Below, in pieces: positions 1 to 8,978 of a DNA stretch of 64,000 nt (the stretch's first letter is position 1; each line of letters begins with the position of its first letter). A program made the translations under genes and the position numbers. This DNA comes from an uncultured Oscillospiraceae bacterium (lineage in GTDB: Bacteria; Bacillota; Clostridia; Oscillospirales; Acutalibacteraceae), in assembly GCA_900546265.1 (NCBI GenBank), contig URCA01000001.1, positions 124,001-188,000 on the forward strand, in the 5' to 3' direction. Under the pieces are notes generated by a model, which worked only from the letters and a program-made list of their open reading frames with translations, did not search any database and was not told the origin of the DNA.

Positions 1-1
1 G

Positions 2-466
2 CAGGCGGAACTATACCGAGAGACTGCTGCAGAAATGGCGGCCGTCTGGCTACAAAAAGCTGCCAATGGGGACGGCAGCTTCCGGCTGGCGTTTGATCAG
101 CCCGGCAGCTACAGCATGAAATACAACGCCATCTGGGATCGAATCTGGGGCACAGAGTTGTTCCCGCAGAAGGCTCTGGATGCTGAGGTCGCCAGCTATG
201 CGGCTCATATGAATCCGTACGGTCTTCCTTTGGATAACCGGGCGGATTACACTAAATCTGACTGGTTGCTATGGACGGCGGCTTTGAGTAGCGATCCTGC
301 TGTATTTGAGCAGTATGTCAATACCCTGTGGCTGGCCTATCATAAATCGCCTTCCCGTGTTCCCATGACCGACTGGTATTCCACGGTCACCTCGATGCAG
401 ATAGCCTTCCAGAACCGTACCGTATTGGGCGGACTATGGATCCGACTGCTGTTTTCAGAACAGTGA
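2..466 (+). CDS. 3' end of a GtaA-like protein (DUF1793/DUF4965 family)
   Basis: This is the last 154 codons of a gene that begins outside the window; the frame is open from base 2. The visible part matches the C-terminal alpha-helical domain of glutaminase A-like proteins (DUF1793). It has the pattern YNAIWDRIWGTELFP near residue 41, followed by NPYGLPLDNRADYTKSDW and an LWTAAL motif, which are typical of that domain. Family members are usually secreted or surface proteins of 650-850 residues; whether this one has a signal peptide cannot be seen. The substrate is uncertain, since many relatives lie in glycan-utilisation clusters, as this one does. The gene ends about 50 bases before decayed gene fragments begin. 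Family assignment is fairly secure; function is not. Confidence 0.75.
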   Translation, partial: QAELYRETAAEMAAVWLQKAANGDGSFRLAFDQPGSYSMKYNAIWDRIWGTELFPQKALDAEVASYAAHMNPYGLPLDNRADYTKSDWLLWTAALSSDPAVFEQYVNTLWLAYHKSPSRVPMTDWYSTVTSMQIAFQNRTVLGGLWIRLLFSEQ

Positions 467-518
467 ACTATAGAATGTAATTCCGAAAAAACAGGAAATG
501 AATTATATAGTAAAAAAT

Positions 519-617
519 ATGTCACTTGCTCTACAACTGTATTCCGTGCGGGATGCCTTTATGGAAGTATCGGCGCGGCGATGGGATGAAACATCGGCGT
601 CATGCGTTCTTCTCTAA
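519..617 (+). pseudogene. 5' stub of a sugar-phosphate isomerase/epimerase
   Basis: A 32-codon reading frame starts at ATG 519 with MSLALQLYSVRDAF. The QLYSVRD signature is characteristic of the first beta strand of xylose-isomerase-like TIM-barrel proteins (IolE and sugar-phosphate isomerase/epimerase family), which normally run 250-300 residues. After about 17 codons the similarity ends and the frame runs into a stop at 615-617. Only the N-terminal tip of the gene survives, joined directly to an unrelated downstream fragment. Recognition rests on one short but distinctive motif. Confidence 0.5.
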
Positions 618-1036
618 ATAAGGAGCTGCCCATTTATGATTTTGATCCGCAGAGATTGTCGCACAAAACCACGGAAATTCAGCGCGCTGTGCGATGGCAG
701 TATCTGGCGCCGCCGTTTCCCATTTTGGACGCCAAGACGTATGTAAGCGGAGAAGCGGTGATTTCGCGGCATTGCTTCGGTTCGGCGGAAACCTGGATGG
801 GTGATTACATTCACAAAGAAATCCTGCAGACTTGTCCTTCGTATGTGATCCGCTGTCTGCCTCTCAAGCACATCGCCTATGACGGAGAGCGCCCCCTGCT
901 GGCTGCTTCCCGCCATCCCAACGGCGCGGTTGTGCCGTGGTTGCTTTGGGGTATTTAACCACGAATGGGCGCTATGAAACGCCGCTGTGTACAGTCAGAC
1001 TGCCTGAAGTGGCGGTGCAAGCTCCTGTCGGAATTT
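602..1036 (+). pseudogene. Frameshifted remnant of an unrecognised protein
   Basis: The frame starting at 602 encodes about 110 sensible residues (DFDPQRL, AETWMGDYI, SRHPNGAV) and then stops at 958. The continuation (VALGYLTTNGRYETPL through VAVQAPVGIFG) lies in the +1-shifted frame from about 931, so a single-base indel near 930 breaks the gene. The tail ends near 1034, where an unrelated GH2 sequence starts in a third frame within the string ggaatttttgggca. I do not recognise the family. The PNGAV...LG...TP...GIFG pattern suggests a beta-rich domain, and its neighbours suggest a carbohydrate-related role, but that is inference. Confidence 0.5.
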
Positions 1037-1187
1037 TTGGGCATTCTGTTATTTTGAGGATGGGGATCGAGCGGAGGAGCCCGAAAAATGGTCAACGATA
1101 CCGGTCCCTTCCTGCTGGCAGCTATATGGATATGATTCCCCCAATTACACCAATATCAACTATCCGTATCCCTTTGATCCGCCGTAT

Positions 1188-3782
1188 GTGCCGGATATCA
1201 ATCCCTTGGGCATCTATGAACGAGATTTCGAGTATACAGGCGATCTTCCCTGCGTCTATCTGGTGCTGGAGGGCGTATCCTCCTGCGCTCAGGTGATTTT
1301 GAATGATCACTTCATCGGGTATACGCAGGGTTCTCACCTGCAGGCGGAATTCGATCTCTCCGCAGCAGTGCGGCCGGGAACCAACACCCTGCGTATCCTT
1401 GTCCGAAAATGGTGCTGCGGCAGTTATCTGGAGGATCAGGACTTTTTCCGGTATAACGGCATCTTTCGCGATGTGTACCTTCTGGAACGGCCTAAGGGGC
1501 ATTTGACGGATATAAAAATAACCGCGGATGCCACGGGGCGGCTGAAGGTCTGGACAGACCGAAGCGCACAGGTTCGGCTGTTTGACGGTGAGGAGCTTTT
1601 GCAGGAACACCATGCAGATGGTTACATAGAGATGCTGGTGGAGAACCCGACCCTATGGAACGCGGAGAAGCCGTACCTGTATACGGTGGAGCTGCGTTGT
1701 GCGGGAGAGCGCATTATACAGCGCGTGGGCTTCCGGGACATCGGTATATCGGATCGGTTTGAACTTTGTATCAACCACACGCCGGTCAAGCTCAAAGGCG
1801 TCAACCATCACGATACCAGCCCCCAAAACGGCTGGTGCATGACCGGGGAAGAATGGAAGCGGGATGTCCTTCTGATGAAAAGCCTGGGCATCAACTGCGT
1901 GCGCACTTCCCATTACCCGCCGCATCCGGAATTTCTGAATCTATGCGATGAGCTCGGTATGTATGTCATGCTGGAAACCGACCTGGAATCTCATGGGGTG
2001 CTGCGGCGCAACCCGAATGTCGAGTATTGCTATGACGTCGACTCCTTGGATTGGCCGTGCCGCCGTCCCGAATGGAAGGCGGCGTTTCTCGAGCGGATGC
2101 AGCGCGCCTATCACCGGGATAAAAACCATGCCAGCGTCATTCTGTGGTCTACGGGAAATGAAAGCGGCTTTGGAGAGAATCAGGAAACCATGATCGCCTG
2201 GCTGAAGCAGCAGGATGACACACGCTTGATCCACTGCGAGGATGCCAGCCGTTTGGGGCAGCCGGAGAAGGCCGATATCTATTCGCGTATGTACCCATCC
2301 CTCTCGGAGCTGAAGGACTGGGCGCAGGATCCCCATATCCGGCAGCCGGTTTTTATGTGTGAATATGCCCATGCTATGGGAAATGGTCCGGGAGGTTTAT
2401 GGGATTACTGGGAGGAAATCGGGAAGCAGCCCAAGCTGGCCGGCGGCTGTATTTGGGAATGGTGCGACCATGTGGTGGAGGTCGGCGGCGTCCAGAAATA
2501 TGGAGGCGATTTTGCCGGAGAAATGACGCATGACGGCAACTTCTGCTGCGACGGACTGGTATTTGCCGACCGGAGCTTCAAGGCGGGTTCCCTTTCAACC
2601 AGAGCCGCCTATGCGCCTTTCCGGCTGAGGTTTCATTCCGGCAAGGTGTATGTACGCAATGGCTTTTCCTTCAGTGACCTTCAGGAATGCCGTTTTCGCT
2701 ATGCGGTGGAACGGGATGGCCAGACTGTCGAGCAGGGAACCGTCAGCTTGTGCGCGGCTCCGGGGCAGGAGACCTCCTTCCGCTTAGCCTCCCCGTTGCC
2801 TGAAACGTGCCGGCTGGGCCTGTTTATTACCGTCTGGCTGACGGACTGGCAGGATAACACCTTCGTTTTGCAATGCCCGCTGCCTTGCCGCATCCAAGCC
2901 AGCGATGAAACCGACCAAGCCCCCTGCTTCCTTCAGGATACCGGAGAAGTCCTTGTGGCAAAAGGCCCGCGCTTCTGCTACACGTTTTCCAAGGCGGTTG
3001 GGAATTTCACCAGCCTGATGATAGACGGCCGCAAATGTCTGGACGCGCCAATCGGGCTGACCGCCTTTCGGGCGCCCACGGACAACGAGGAAACCCATAT
3101 GAAGCCTCTATGGGTTTTGGAGAATATCTGGCAGGGGGAAAATCTGGATCGCCTTTTCAGCAAGGTCTACGACGTCTCGCAGGAGAACGGCGAAATCCTT
3201 GTCAATGGCTCACTTGCCGGAGTCTCCCGTCGTCCCTTCTTTCGCTATACCCTGAAAATAGCCGTTTCCCAAGCCGGCCGGATTGCGTTTGACCTGTGTG
3301 GACAGGTGGCGGACAACGCGGCTTGGCTCCCGCGCTTGGGATTTGAATTCATCCTTCCCAAGACTCTGCAATCTTTTCAGTATTATGGACATGGCCCGGC
3401 AGAAAGCTATTGCGACAGCTATCATCATGCGCCCTGCGGCCTGTATGAAAGCACTGCGGCAAAAGAATATGTCCCATATGTGAGGCCGCAGGAGCACGGC
3501 AACCACTACGGGGTGCGGGAGCTGACCATAAAGAATGCCTTTACGGTACGCTCATCGCAGGCTTTTGAAGCCGCCGTATCCCGTTACAGCACCGAGCAGA
3601 TATATAGGGCGGCACATACCGATGAATTGGGCGAGTCCGCGCACACCTATCTGCGGGTGGACTACAAGGACTCCGGCCTGGGTTCGCAATCCTGCGGGCC
3701 GGAATTGCCGGAGGAATACCGACTGAGTGAAAAAGCCATCCATTTTGCGTTCAGTCTGGAGCCGGCCGAACAGGAAGCCTGA
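1188..3782 (+). CDS. GH2 beta-galactosidase, 5'-truncated
   Basis: A LacZ-type family 2 glycoside hydrolase that should cleave terminal beta-galactosides. Domains in order: jelly-roll sugar-binding domain, immunoglobulin-like domain, TIM barrel with acid/base Glu in WSTGNESG (about residue 325) and nucleophile Glu in FMCEYAHAMGNG (about 392), then the DUF4981-type and C-terminal beta-sandwich regions. Recognisable GH2 sequence begins upstream of this GTG, at about 1038 (FCYFEDG, then IPVPSCWQLYGYDSPNYTN), in the same frame, but no ATG, GTG or TTG lies between the stop at 1005-1007 and 1188. Normal homologues have about 50 further N-terminal residues. The 5' end therefore looks deleted and fused to another fragment, and the gene may be a pseudogene despite an intact catalytic core. 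Confidence 0.85.
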   Translation: MPDINPLGIYERDFEYTGDLPCVYLVLEGVSSCAQVILNDHFIGYTQGSHLQAEFDLSAAVRPGTNTLRILVRKWCCGSYLEDQDFFRYNGIFRDVYLLERPKGHLTDIKITADATGRLKVWTDRSAQVRLFDGEELLQEHHADGYIEMLVENPTLWNAEKPYLYTVELRCAGERIIQRVGFRDIGISDRFELCINHTPVKLKGVNHHDTSPQNGWCMTGEEWKRDVLLMKSLGINCVRTSHYPPHPEFLNLCDELGMYVMLETDLESHGVLRRNPNVEYCYDVDSLDWPCRRPEWKAAFLERMQRAYHRDKNHASVILWSTGNESGFGENQETMIAWLKQQDDTRLIHCEDASRLGQPEKADIYSRMYPSLSELKDWAQDPHIRQPVFMCEYAHAMGNGPGGLWDYWEEIGKQPKLAGGCIWEWCDHVVEVGGVQKYGGDFAGEMTHDGNFCCDGLVFADRSFKAGSLSTRAAYAPFRLRFHSGKVYVRNGFSFSDLQECRFRYAVERDGQTVEQGTVSLCAAPGQETSFRLASPLPETCRLGLFITVWLTDWQDNTFVLQCPLPCRIQASDETDQAPCFLQDTGEVLVAKGPRFCYTFSKAVGNFTSLMIDGRKCLDAPIGLTAFRAPTDNEETHMKPLWVLENIWQGENLDRLFSKVYDVSQENGEILVNGSLAGVSRRPFFRYTLKIAVSQAGRIAFDLCGQVADNAAWLPRLGFEFILPKTLQSFQYYGHGPAESYCDSYHHAPCGLYESTAAKEYVPYVRPQEHGNHYGVRELTIKNAFTVRSSQAFEAAVSRYSTEQIYRAAHTDELGESAHTYLRVDYKDSGLGSQSCGPELPEEYRLSEKAIHFAFSLEPAEQEA

Positions 3783-3815
3783 GCGGTCAATAAAATTGGA
3801 GAAGGTGGAAAATAT

Positions 3816-5423
3816 ATGGGAAAAGAAATTCCTTTCAAGCATTTCGGGGCGATGCTGGATTGCTCCCGCAACGGCGTAATGAAACCCCGAGTTGTCAAAA
3901 CCATGATCGATTATCTCAGCCAAATGGGCTACAACACCCTGATGCTGTATACCGAGGATACCTATGAGGTGGATAACCAGCCGTATTTCGGGCATTTGCG
4001 GGGACGGTATTCCCAAAAGGAACTGATGGAAATCGACGCATATGCCCGCAGCAAAGGGGTCGAACTGATCCCCTGCATTCAGGCGTTGGCTCATCTCAAT
4101 GCGATTATGCGGTGGCCGCAATACCGCGATATGTCCGACTGCGACGATATTCTGTGCATCGGGGATGATCGCGTTTATCAGCTGCTGGAGGATATATTTG
4201 CCACGCTGGACCGGTGCTTCACCAGCCGTACCGTGAACATCGGAATGGACGAAGCCTATATGCTGGGACTGGGACGGTATCGTGAAAGAAACGGTTACCC
4301 CGACAGAACGGCGATCTTCCTTTCCCATCTAAACAAAGTGGCGGCAATCGGGAAAAAATACGGCTTTACCCTCTGTATGTGGAGCGATATGTTTTTCCGT
4401 CTGGCAACGGGTGAGCATTACGGCGAGGGCAAACTGGATTCCCGGGTGAAAGACCTGATCCCGGAGAATGTACAGCTCATATACTGGGATTATGACAACT
4501 GGGACAAGGCGCATTATGATTCCCTGATGAAAAGGCATAAAGAGCTTGGGGAGGACATCTGGTTTGCCGGCGGCGCCTATACCTGGACAGGCTTTGCTCC
4601 CCACAATTCCTATTCAATCGAGGCAGCCCGGAAAACGGTTGACTGCTGCATAGAGAATCATATTTCCCATATGCTGATAACGCTGTGGGGCGATAACGGG
4701 AACGAATGCTCGAAGTTCTCTGCATTGCCGACCCTGTTTACCCTCTCCGAGCTGGTCAAGGGAAATAAGGACATGGAAAACATCCGATGCAAATTTCAAA
4801 AAATGTTCGGCCTTAGCTTTGATCAGTTCATGCTGCTGGAACTCCCGGACACGGCCAACGCGGAGGGCGTTTGCAACCCGGATAAGTATATGCTGTACAG
4901 CGATTGCTTCCTTGGCCCGTGGGACAGCACGGTCCGGGATACCGATGCGCAGCGGTATAAAGCCTGTGCCGAAAAGCTGGCGAAAATCCCGGAAGAGTAT
5001 CCGCTGTCCTATATTTTCAGAACGCAGAAGGCGCTTTGCGATGTATTGGCCTGTAAATTTGATTTGGGACTGCGCACCCGGAAGGCTTACCGGGAAAAAG
5101 ATCGGTTGGAGCTTCAGGCCCTGCTGCCTCGATATGAGGATTTGGTCTCCAAGCTGGAGATATTGTATAAGGCTTTTGAGGAACAATGGATGACGGAAAA
5201 CAAGCCGCATGGCTTTGATGTCCAGGATATCCGGATCGGCGGTTTAATCCGGCGGGTAACGCACTGCAGAGAGCGGCTTTCCCAGTATCTGAACGGGCAA
5301 ATCGAGACCCTCGAAGAACTGGAAGAACCGCTTCTGGAGGTGTTCGGCCGCGGCGCAGATTTTCAGCCGGTTCCCGTATGCTTCAACGACTGGAAAACGG
5401 CCGCTACGGCAAATGTACTATAA
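3816..5423 (+). CDS. GH20 exo-beta-N-acetylhexosaminidase
   Basis: A single-domain-type family 20 glycoside hydrolase (GH20C-like) that removes terminal N-acetylglucosamine or N-acetylgalactosamine. The TIM barrel starts almost at residue 1 (KHFGAMLDCSRNGVMK). The family's Asp-Glu catalytic pair is seen in NIGMDEAYMLG (D145-E146), which supports substrate-assisted catalysis. The C-terminal third is helical. There is no signal peptide, so the enzyme is probably cytoplasmic and acts on imported oligosaccharides. Length (535 residues) is normal for the subgroup. A strong ribosome site (ggagaaggtgg) precedes the ATG. It lies 33 bases after the GH2 gene and upstream of the GH3 gene, consistent with one glycan-degradation transcript. 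Confidence 0.88.
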   Translation: MGKEIPFKHFGAMLDCSRNGVMKPRVVKTMIDYLSQMGYNTLMLYTEDTYEVDNQPYFGHLRGRYSQKELMEIDAYARSKGVELIPCIQALAHLNAIMRWPQYRDMSDCDDILCIGDDRVYQLLEDIFATLDRCFTSRTVNIGMDEAYMLGLGRYRERNGYPDRTAIFLSHLNKVAAIGKKYGFTLCMWSDMFFRLATGEHYGEGKLDSRVKDLIPENVQLIYWDYDNWDKAHYDSLMKRHKELGEDIWFAGGAYTWTGFAPHNSYSIEAARKTVDCCIENHISHMLITLWGDNGNECSKFSALPTLFTLSELVKGNKDMENIRCKFQKMFGLSFDQFMLLELPDTANAEGVCNPDKYMLYSDCFLGPWDSTVRDTDAQRYKACAEKLAKIPEEYPLSYIFRTQKALCDVLACKFDLGLRTRKAYREKDRLELQALLPRYEDLVSKLEILYKAFEEQWMTENKPHGFDVQDIRIGGLIRRVTHCRERLSQYLNGQIETLEELEEPLLEVFGRGADFQPVPVCFNDWKTAATANVL

Positions 5424-5529
5424 CAAAGCAACGCTGTTGTGAGAGCCATATGAGTCTGCATAAGGAAGCTCCTCATCAATAAAAGCCGGCACATCAACGG
5501 TCACTGCGGCGAAAGGATAGGATGATGGC

Positions 5530-7533
5530 ATGAACTTTGAGCAAATCATTTCCGAAATGACATTGGAAGAGAAGGCGTTGCTTCTTACCGGTACCGGCGA
5601 TATGGAGACGGCAAAACTGGAAAAGTACGGTGTTCCGGAAAAGAAATTGGCGGATGGCCCCCATGGCGTTCGACATCCACGAGAAGAAAACTGCACACAT
5701 TTTCCCAACCTTTGCTGCCTTGGCGCCACCTGGGATAAGCGTCTCGCCAGAGAAATGGGAAACGGGATCGCCAAAGATTGCGTGGAGCATGATGTAGATA
5801 TGATCCTGGGTCCGGGGATCAATATCAAAAAGAATATTCTGTGCGGCAGAAATTTTGAATACCTCTCGGAGGATCCGGTTCTGGCGGGTGAATTGGCGGC
5901 AGAGTATATCAACGGCGTGGAGGAAATGGGCGTTGCCACCAGTCTGAAACATTTTGCTGTCAATAACCAGGAACAGTTTCGGCAGGATGTCAGTGTAGAG
6001 GTTGACGAGCGCACTTTACGTGAAATATATCTAAAGGGCTTTGAAATCGCCGTGAAAAGGGCAAAGCCCACAAGTGTTATGTGCGCTTACAATAAAGTGA
6101 ATTCCATTTGGTGCTCGGAAAACCCGTTTTTGCTCAAACAGGTATTGAAAGAGGAATGGGGATTCGACGGGTTTGTCATTTCCGATTGGGGCGCTGTACA
6201 GGATATATGTAAGGCCGTCCGAGCCGGCCTCGATTTTCAGATGCCGCATAACGGAAACATTGTTGCAGAGCTGAAACGCGGCTTGGAAACAAAGGAAATC
6301 TCCATGGAGGACATCGACCATGCTGTGGCCAATGTCTTAAAATTTTTGATGAGACCAAAGCCGCAGAAGGCGGCATACAGCCGGGCTGAACAGCATAAAA
6401 CAGCGCAGGAAATCGCCGCTGCAGGGACGGTTTTGCTGAAAAACGAAGGCCAGACGCTGCCGCTTACCGAGGATAAATATACATCCATCGCCGTTATCGG
6501 AGAATATGCTGTCAAGCCGTTGACTTCGGGACAGGGCAGTGCGGAAGTCCTGCAGTCGGAAGCGTATACCGACAACCCGCTGGAAGAGCTGCGCAAAAGG
6601 CTTCCCCATACGGAGATCCGCTATCTCGAAAAGTATAAAAAAGGTTCCTATTCTTCTCAGATGCTCTGGCCAACCTGCGGAGAGCTGACGGACTTTATTC
6701 AGGACAGCGATGTCGTCCTTTTCTTCGCCGGCTCTATGGAGTCGGAAGATACGGAATTCTTTGACAGGCGGAGCGCCCATCTAAATCCGAACTTTGAAAT
6801 GTTTATCGAAACCGCGTGCTATACAGGAAAAAAAGTGGTTGTTGTATTACAGAACGGCAGTGCCATTATTCCAGGGAAATGGAACGACATGGCATCTGCG
6901 GTGGTTGAAATGTGGCTTGCAGGCGAAGGGGCCGGCGGCGTCTGCTACGTACTTTGTGGAGCTGTGAATCCCAGTGGCCGGCTGCCGGAAACCTTCCCGA
7001 GAGTCATGCGCCATGACTTCGAATATCCCGGAAACGGCAAAATGGTTTGCTACAACGAAAAACTTCATGTGGGATACCGGTATTACGACCGTCATCCGGA
7101 AGAAATATGTTATCCGTTTGGCCACGGGCTCTCCTATACCCATTTCGAATATAGCCATATCGCTGCCAAGGTGGAGGCCGATCATATCCATATGGAGTTT
7201 TCCTTGAAGAATACCGGGGAATGGGATGGGAATGAAGTTATCCAAGTGTATTTAAGTGATTGCCTATCTACGGTACCCCGTCCCGTAAAAGAATTAAAAT
7301 ACTTTGAAAAGGTATTTCTGCGCAAGGACGAGACCAAAAAGGTGTGCATTGACTTACCGCTGGAAAGCCTGTCCTATTACAATATCATGCTGCATGACTG
7401 GGTTGTAGAAGACGGAAATTACGATATTCTGGTCGGGGCTTCTTCCCGTGATATTCGTCTTAAGACAACGATACATATTCAAGGCAGGACCCCATATTCT
7501 TTATTGAGATCCGGGGAACATCAAATAGGCTGA
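5530..7533 (+). CDS. GH3 beta-glucosidase
   Basis: A family 3 glycoside hydrolase of 667 residues. The N-terminal TIM barrel carries KHF (about 140) and the nucleophile Asp in FVISDWGA (D219). An alpha/beta sandwich domain follows (about 300-500), and a C-terminal fibronectin-III-like domain ends the protein (NTGEWDGNEVIQVYLSD, then VPRPVKELKYFEKV). There is no signal peptide, so it probably acts inside the cell on aryl- or oligo-beta-glucosides; exact specificity cannot be read. It follows the GH20 gene by about 106 bases and is closed by a hairpin with a T-run at 7593-7635. Codon use is AT-richer than in the second half of the window. Confidence 0.92.
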   Translation: MNFEQIISEMTLEEKALLLTGTGDMETAKLEKYGVPEKKLADGPHGVRHPREENCTHFPNLCCLGATWDKRLAREMGNGIAKDCVEHDVDMILGPGINIKKNILCGRNFEYLSEDPVLAGELAAEYINGVEEMGVATSLKHFAVNNQEQFRQDVSVEVDERTLREIYLKGFEIAVKRAKPTSVMCAYNKVNSIWCSENPFLLKQVLKEEWGFDGFVISDWGAVQDICKAVRAGLDFQMPHNGNIVAELKRGLETKEISMEDIDHAVANVLKFLMRPKPQKAAYSRAEQHKTAQEIAAAGTVLLKNEGQTLPLTEDKYTSIAVIGEYAVKPLTSGQGSAEVLQSEAYTDNPLEELRKRLPHTEIRYLEKYKKGSYSSQMLWPTCGELTDFIQDSDVVLFFAGSMESEDTEFFDRRSAHLNPNFEMFIETACYTGKKVVVVLQNGSAIIPGKWNDMASAVVEMWLAGEGAGGVCYVLCGAVNPSGRLPETFPRVMRHDFEYPGNGKMVCYNEKLHVGYRYYDRHPEEICYPFGHGLSYTHFEYSHIAAKVEADHIHMEFSLKNTGEWDGNEVIQVYLSDCLSTVPRPVKELKYFEKVFLRKDETKKVCIDLPLESLSYYNIMLHDWVVEDGNYDILVGASSRDIRLKTTIHIQGRTPYSLLRSGEHQIG

Positions 7534-7592
7534 TTTTGTTTAATGAAAAAGCAGGTATAGCTTCCGGCTCCATGTAAATACCAAAACCTACT

Positions 7593-7635
7593 GCCAAATT
7601 TTCCCTTGAACGGTCAAAGGAGAATTTGGCTTTTT
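7593..7635 (+). terminator. Intrinsic terminator after GH3 gene
   Basis: Near-perfect inverted repeat GCCAAATT...AATTTGGC with arms of about 14 bases, followed immediately by TTTTTC. It lies about 60 bases after the GH3 stop and separates the glycosidase block from the mobile-element genes. Confidence 0.75.
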
Positions 7636-7758
7636 CTTTCTTGAGCCACGTGCAGCGATTTTATAAATATGTTAATTCTACTATTTTTTCTCAATTCGGT
7701 ATAATTTTGTCTATCACCTTGCCTTGTGGCTTTGATGAAAGGGCAAAGGTGAGAGCGT

Positions 7759-8196
7759 ATGAAAACGGATTTTTCGCTCGAAGACATCTCCGAGGAATTG
7801 CTCGACTATGTGGACAAGTATTTGAAAACCGTTATCAGCAACGCCAAACGACGCTATTACCGAAAAACAAAGCGTCCCCGCAAATACGGAATCGTTTTCG
7901 TCGAGCTGGACAAGTACGCCGAAGACCTCCACTATGATGAGCCGGGATTTGAGCAGGCGCTCTGCCAGTTGATCTACGTGCAGGGGGTCAAAATCCCTGT
8001 CTTAAACCCGGAACTGGCCGATGCCCTGCGAAGCCTGACGGAAACGCAAAGGCTGGTTCTGCTGAAAAATGTTGTTCTCAAAATCCCTATGAAACAAATC
8101 GCCCTTGAACTCGGCGTCAGTATTGGCATGGTGGAAAAACATAAGAATAATGCTATACGCATTATAAAAAGGAGGATGAGCGTCGATGAAGAATAA
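7759..8196 (+). CDS. Sigma-70 region 4-like regulator of mobile element
   Basis: A 145-residue protein. The C-terminal half (about 88-138) matches sigma-70 region 4: L(T)ETQRLVLLKNVVLKIPMKQIALELGVSIGMVEKH, with the recognition helix near GVSIGMVEKHKNNAIR. The basic N-terminal half (KRRYYRKTKRPRKYG) is typical of the short sigma-like proteins of Tn916-family and related integrative elements. The last ten bases overlap the next gene, suggesting coupling. It probably regulates transcription of element genes, but whether it acts as a true sigma factor is not known. The ATG has a ribosome site (aaaggtgag) about 7 bases upstream. Confidence 0.75.
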   Translation: MKTDFSLEDISEELLDYVDKYLKTVISNAKRRYYRKTKRPRKYGIVFVELDKYAEDLHYDEPGFEQALCQLIYVQGVKIPVLNPELADALRSLTETQRLVLLKNVVLKIPMKQIALELGVSIGMVEKHKNNAIRIIKRRMSVDEE

Positions 8197-8491
8197 AGCC
8201 TGCCCCAACTGTCCGGTACCGCCGGCCGACCTGATTCTGGATCTGATCCGCTCGGCTCCGGAAACGGATAACAAAATTCTTTCCTTATATGATCCCTATA
8301 TCGGCAAAGCGGCCGTTGAGCCCGTGTATGCGGACGATGGATGCTGCTGCGGCACCCGTCTGAACGAGGATCTCCGGCAGGAAATACGCATCACCTTCGT
8401 GCGGAGTTTAATCCCCCTGCGCAGGAAACTCATCCGTTATCTGAACGGCGAGTGTGTTTTAGTCCTTATCGTGCCGCCGCCCGCCTCATAG
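8186..8491 (+). CDS. Conjugative-transposon HTH_16-type protein
   Basis: A 101-residue protein resembling the small helix-turn-helix proteins encoded next to the sigma-like gene in Tn916-type elements (HTH_16 family): LILDLIRSAPETDNKILSLYDPYIGKAA..., then LNEDLRQEIRITFVRSLIPLRRK. The N-terminus has an unusual Cys/Pro start (KNKACPNCPVPP). The family's usual C-terminus is about here, but the last 20 residues (GECVLVLIVPPPAS) look atypical, so the end may have been altered. It overlaps the preceding gene by 11 bases. Role: presumed DNA-binding regulator of element mobility. Confidence 0.6.
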   Translation: MKNKACPNCPVPPADLILDLIRSAPETDNKILSLYDPYIGKAAVEPVYADDGCCCGTRLNEDLRQEIRITFVRSLIPLRRKLIRYLNGECVLVLIVPPPAS

Positions 8492-8858
8492 GACGTTCAG
8501 GCCGGTGAGATAGATGTCCCTTTGGAACCTTGACAAATATGCCGGAAGGCATCATGGTAATATGCCGCGGAACGATCCGGGGAGCGCGTTGAGAGCGTTA
8601 AATCCGCTGCACGACAGAGCAGCGGCGCGACGATCCGGAAGACACTTGCCGCAGGAGCTCGGCGGCGCCGTCTGCAGACGGCCGTAACGATTTTTGTTAT
8701 GAAGCGGTTCTCTCATGGAACTTTGTGCATCGTATGCACAAAGTTCCGGGGAGCTGTCGGCCGCCGCGGTATATCCCCTGCGGGTGGGACCGGAAAAACC
8801 CGTCCACAATGGTTTTCGTACAAACCGGTATTTCCGCAAAAAAACCTACAAACGAAAT
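8492..8858. other. Non-coding spacer with palindromes inside the mobile module
   Basis: No convincing gene. Three perfect symmetric sequences stand out: GCCGTCTGCAGACGGC at 8667-8682, a hairpin with 14-base arms and a 3-base loop at 8716-8746 (GGAACTTTGTGCAT and its complement), and imperfect repeats around 8575-8640. They could be regulatory hairpins or recombinase/nickase recognition sites; nothing in the sequence decides this. Confidence 0.5.
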
Positions 8859-8886
8859 TTGACAAAGCCATGGCGTCCCGTATACT
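8859..8886 (+). promoter_or_regulatory. Sigma-A promoter for tnpW-recombinase
   Basis: TTGACA (8859-8864), 16-base spacer, TATACT (8881-8886): near-consensus. The predicted leader (about 8893-8978) can form two consecutive hairpins, CCCAG-ttat-CTGGG (8899-8912) and GCAAG-ctgt-CTTGC (about 8921-8934), before the ribosome site. Confidence 0.75.
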
Positions 8887-8978
8887 GAAGACATACCCAG
8901 TTATCTGGGCTATCGCAGCAAGCTGTCTTGCGGCGCCTTCCCTGTCTTCCTATACGGGCTTTGGGGGAGGCGAAATGC

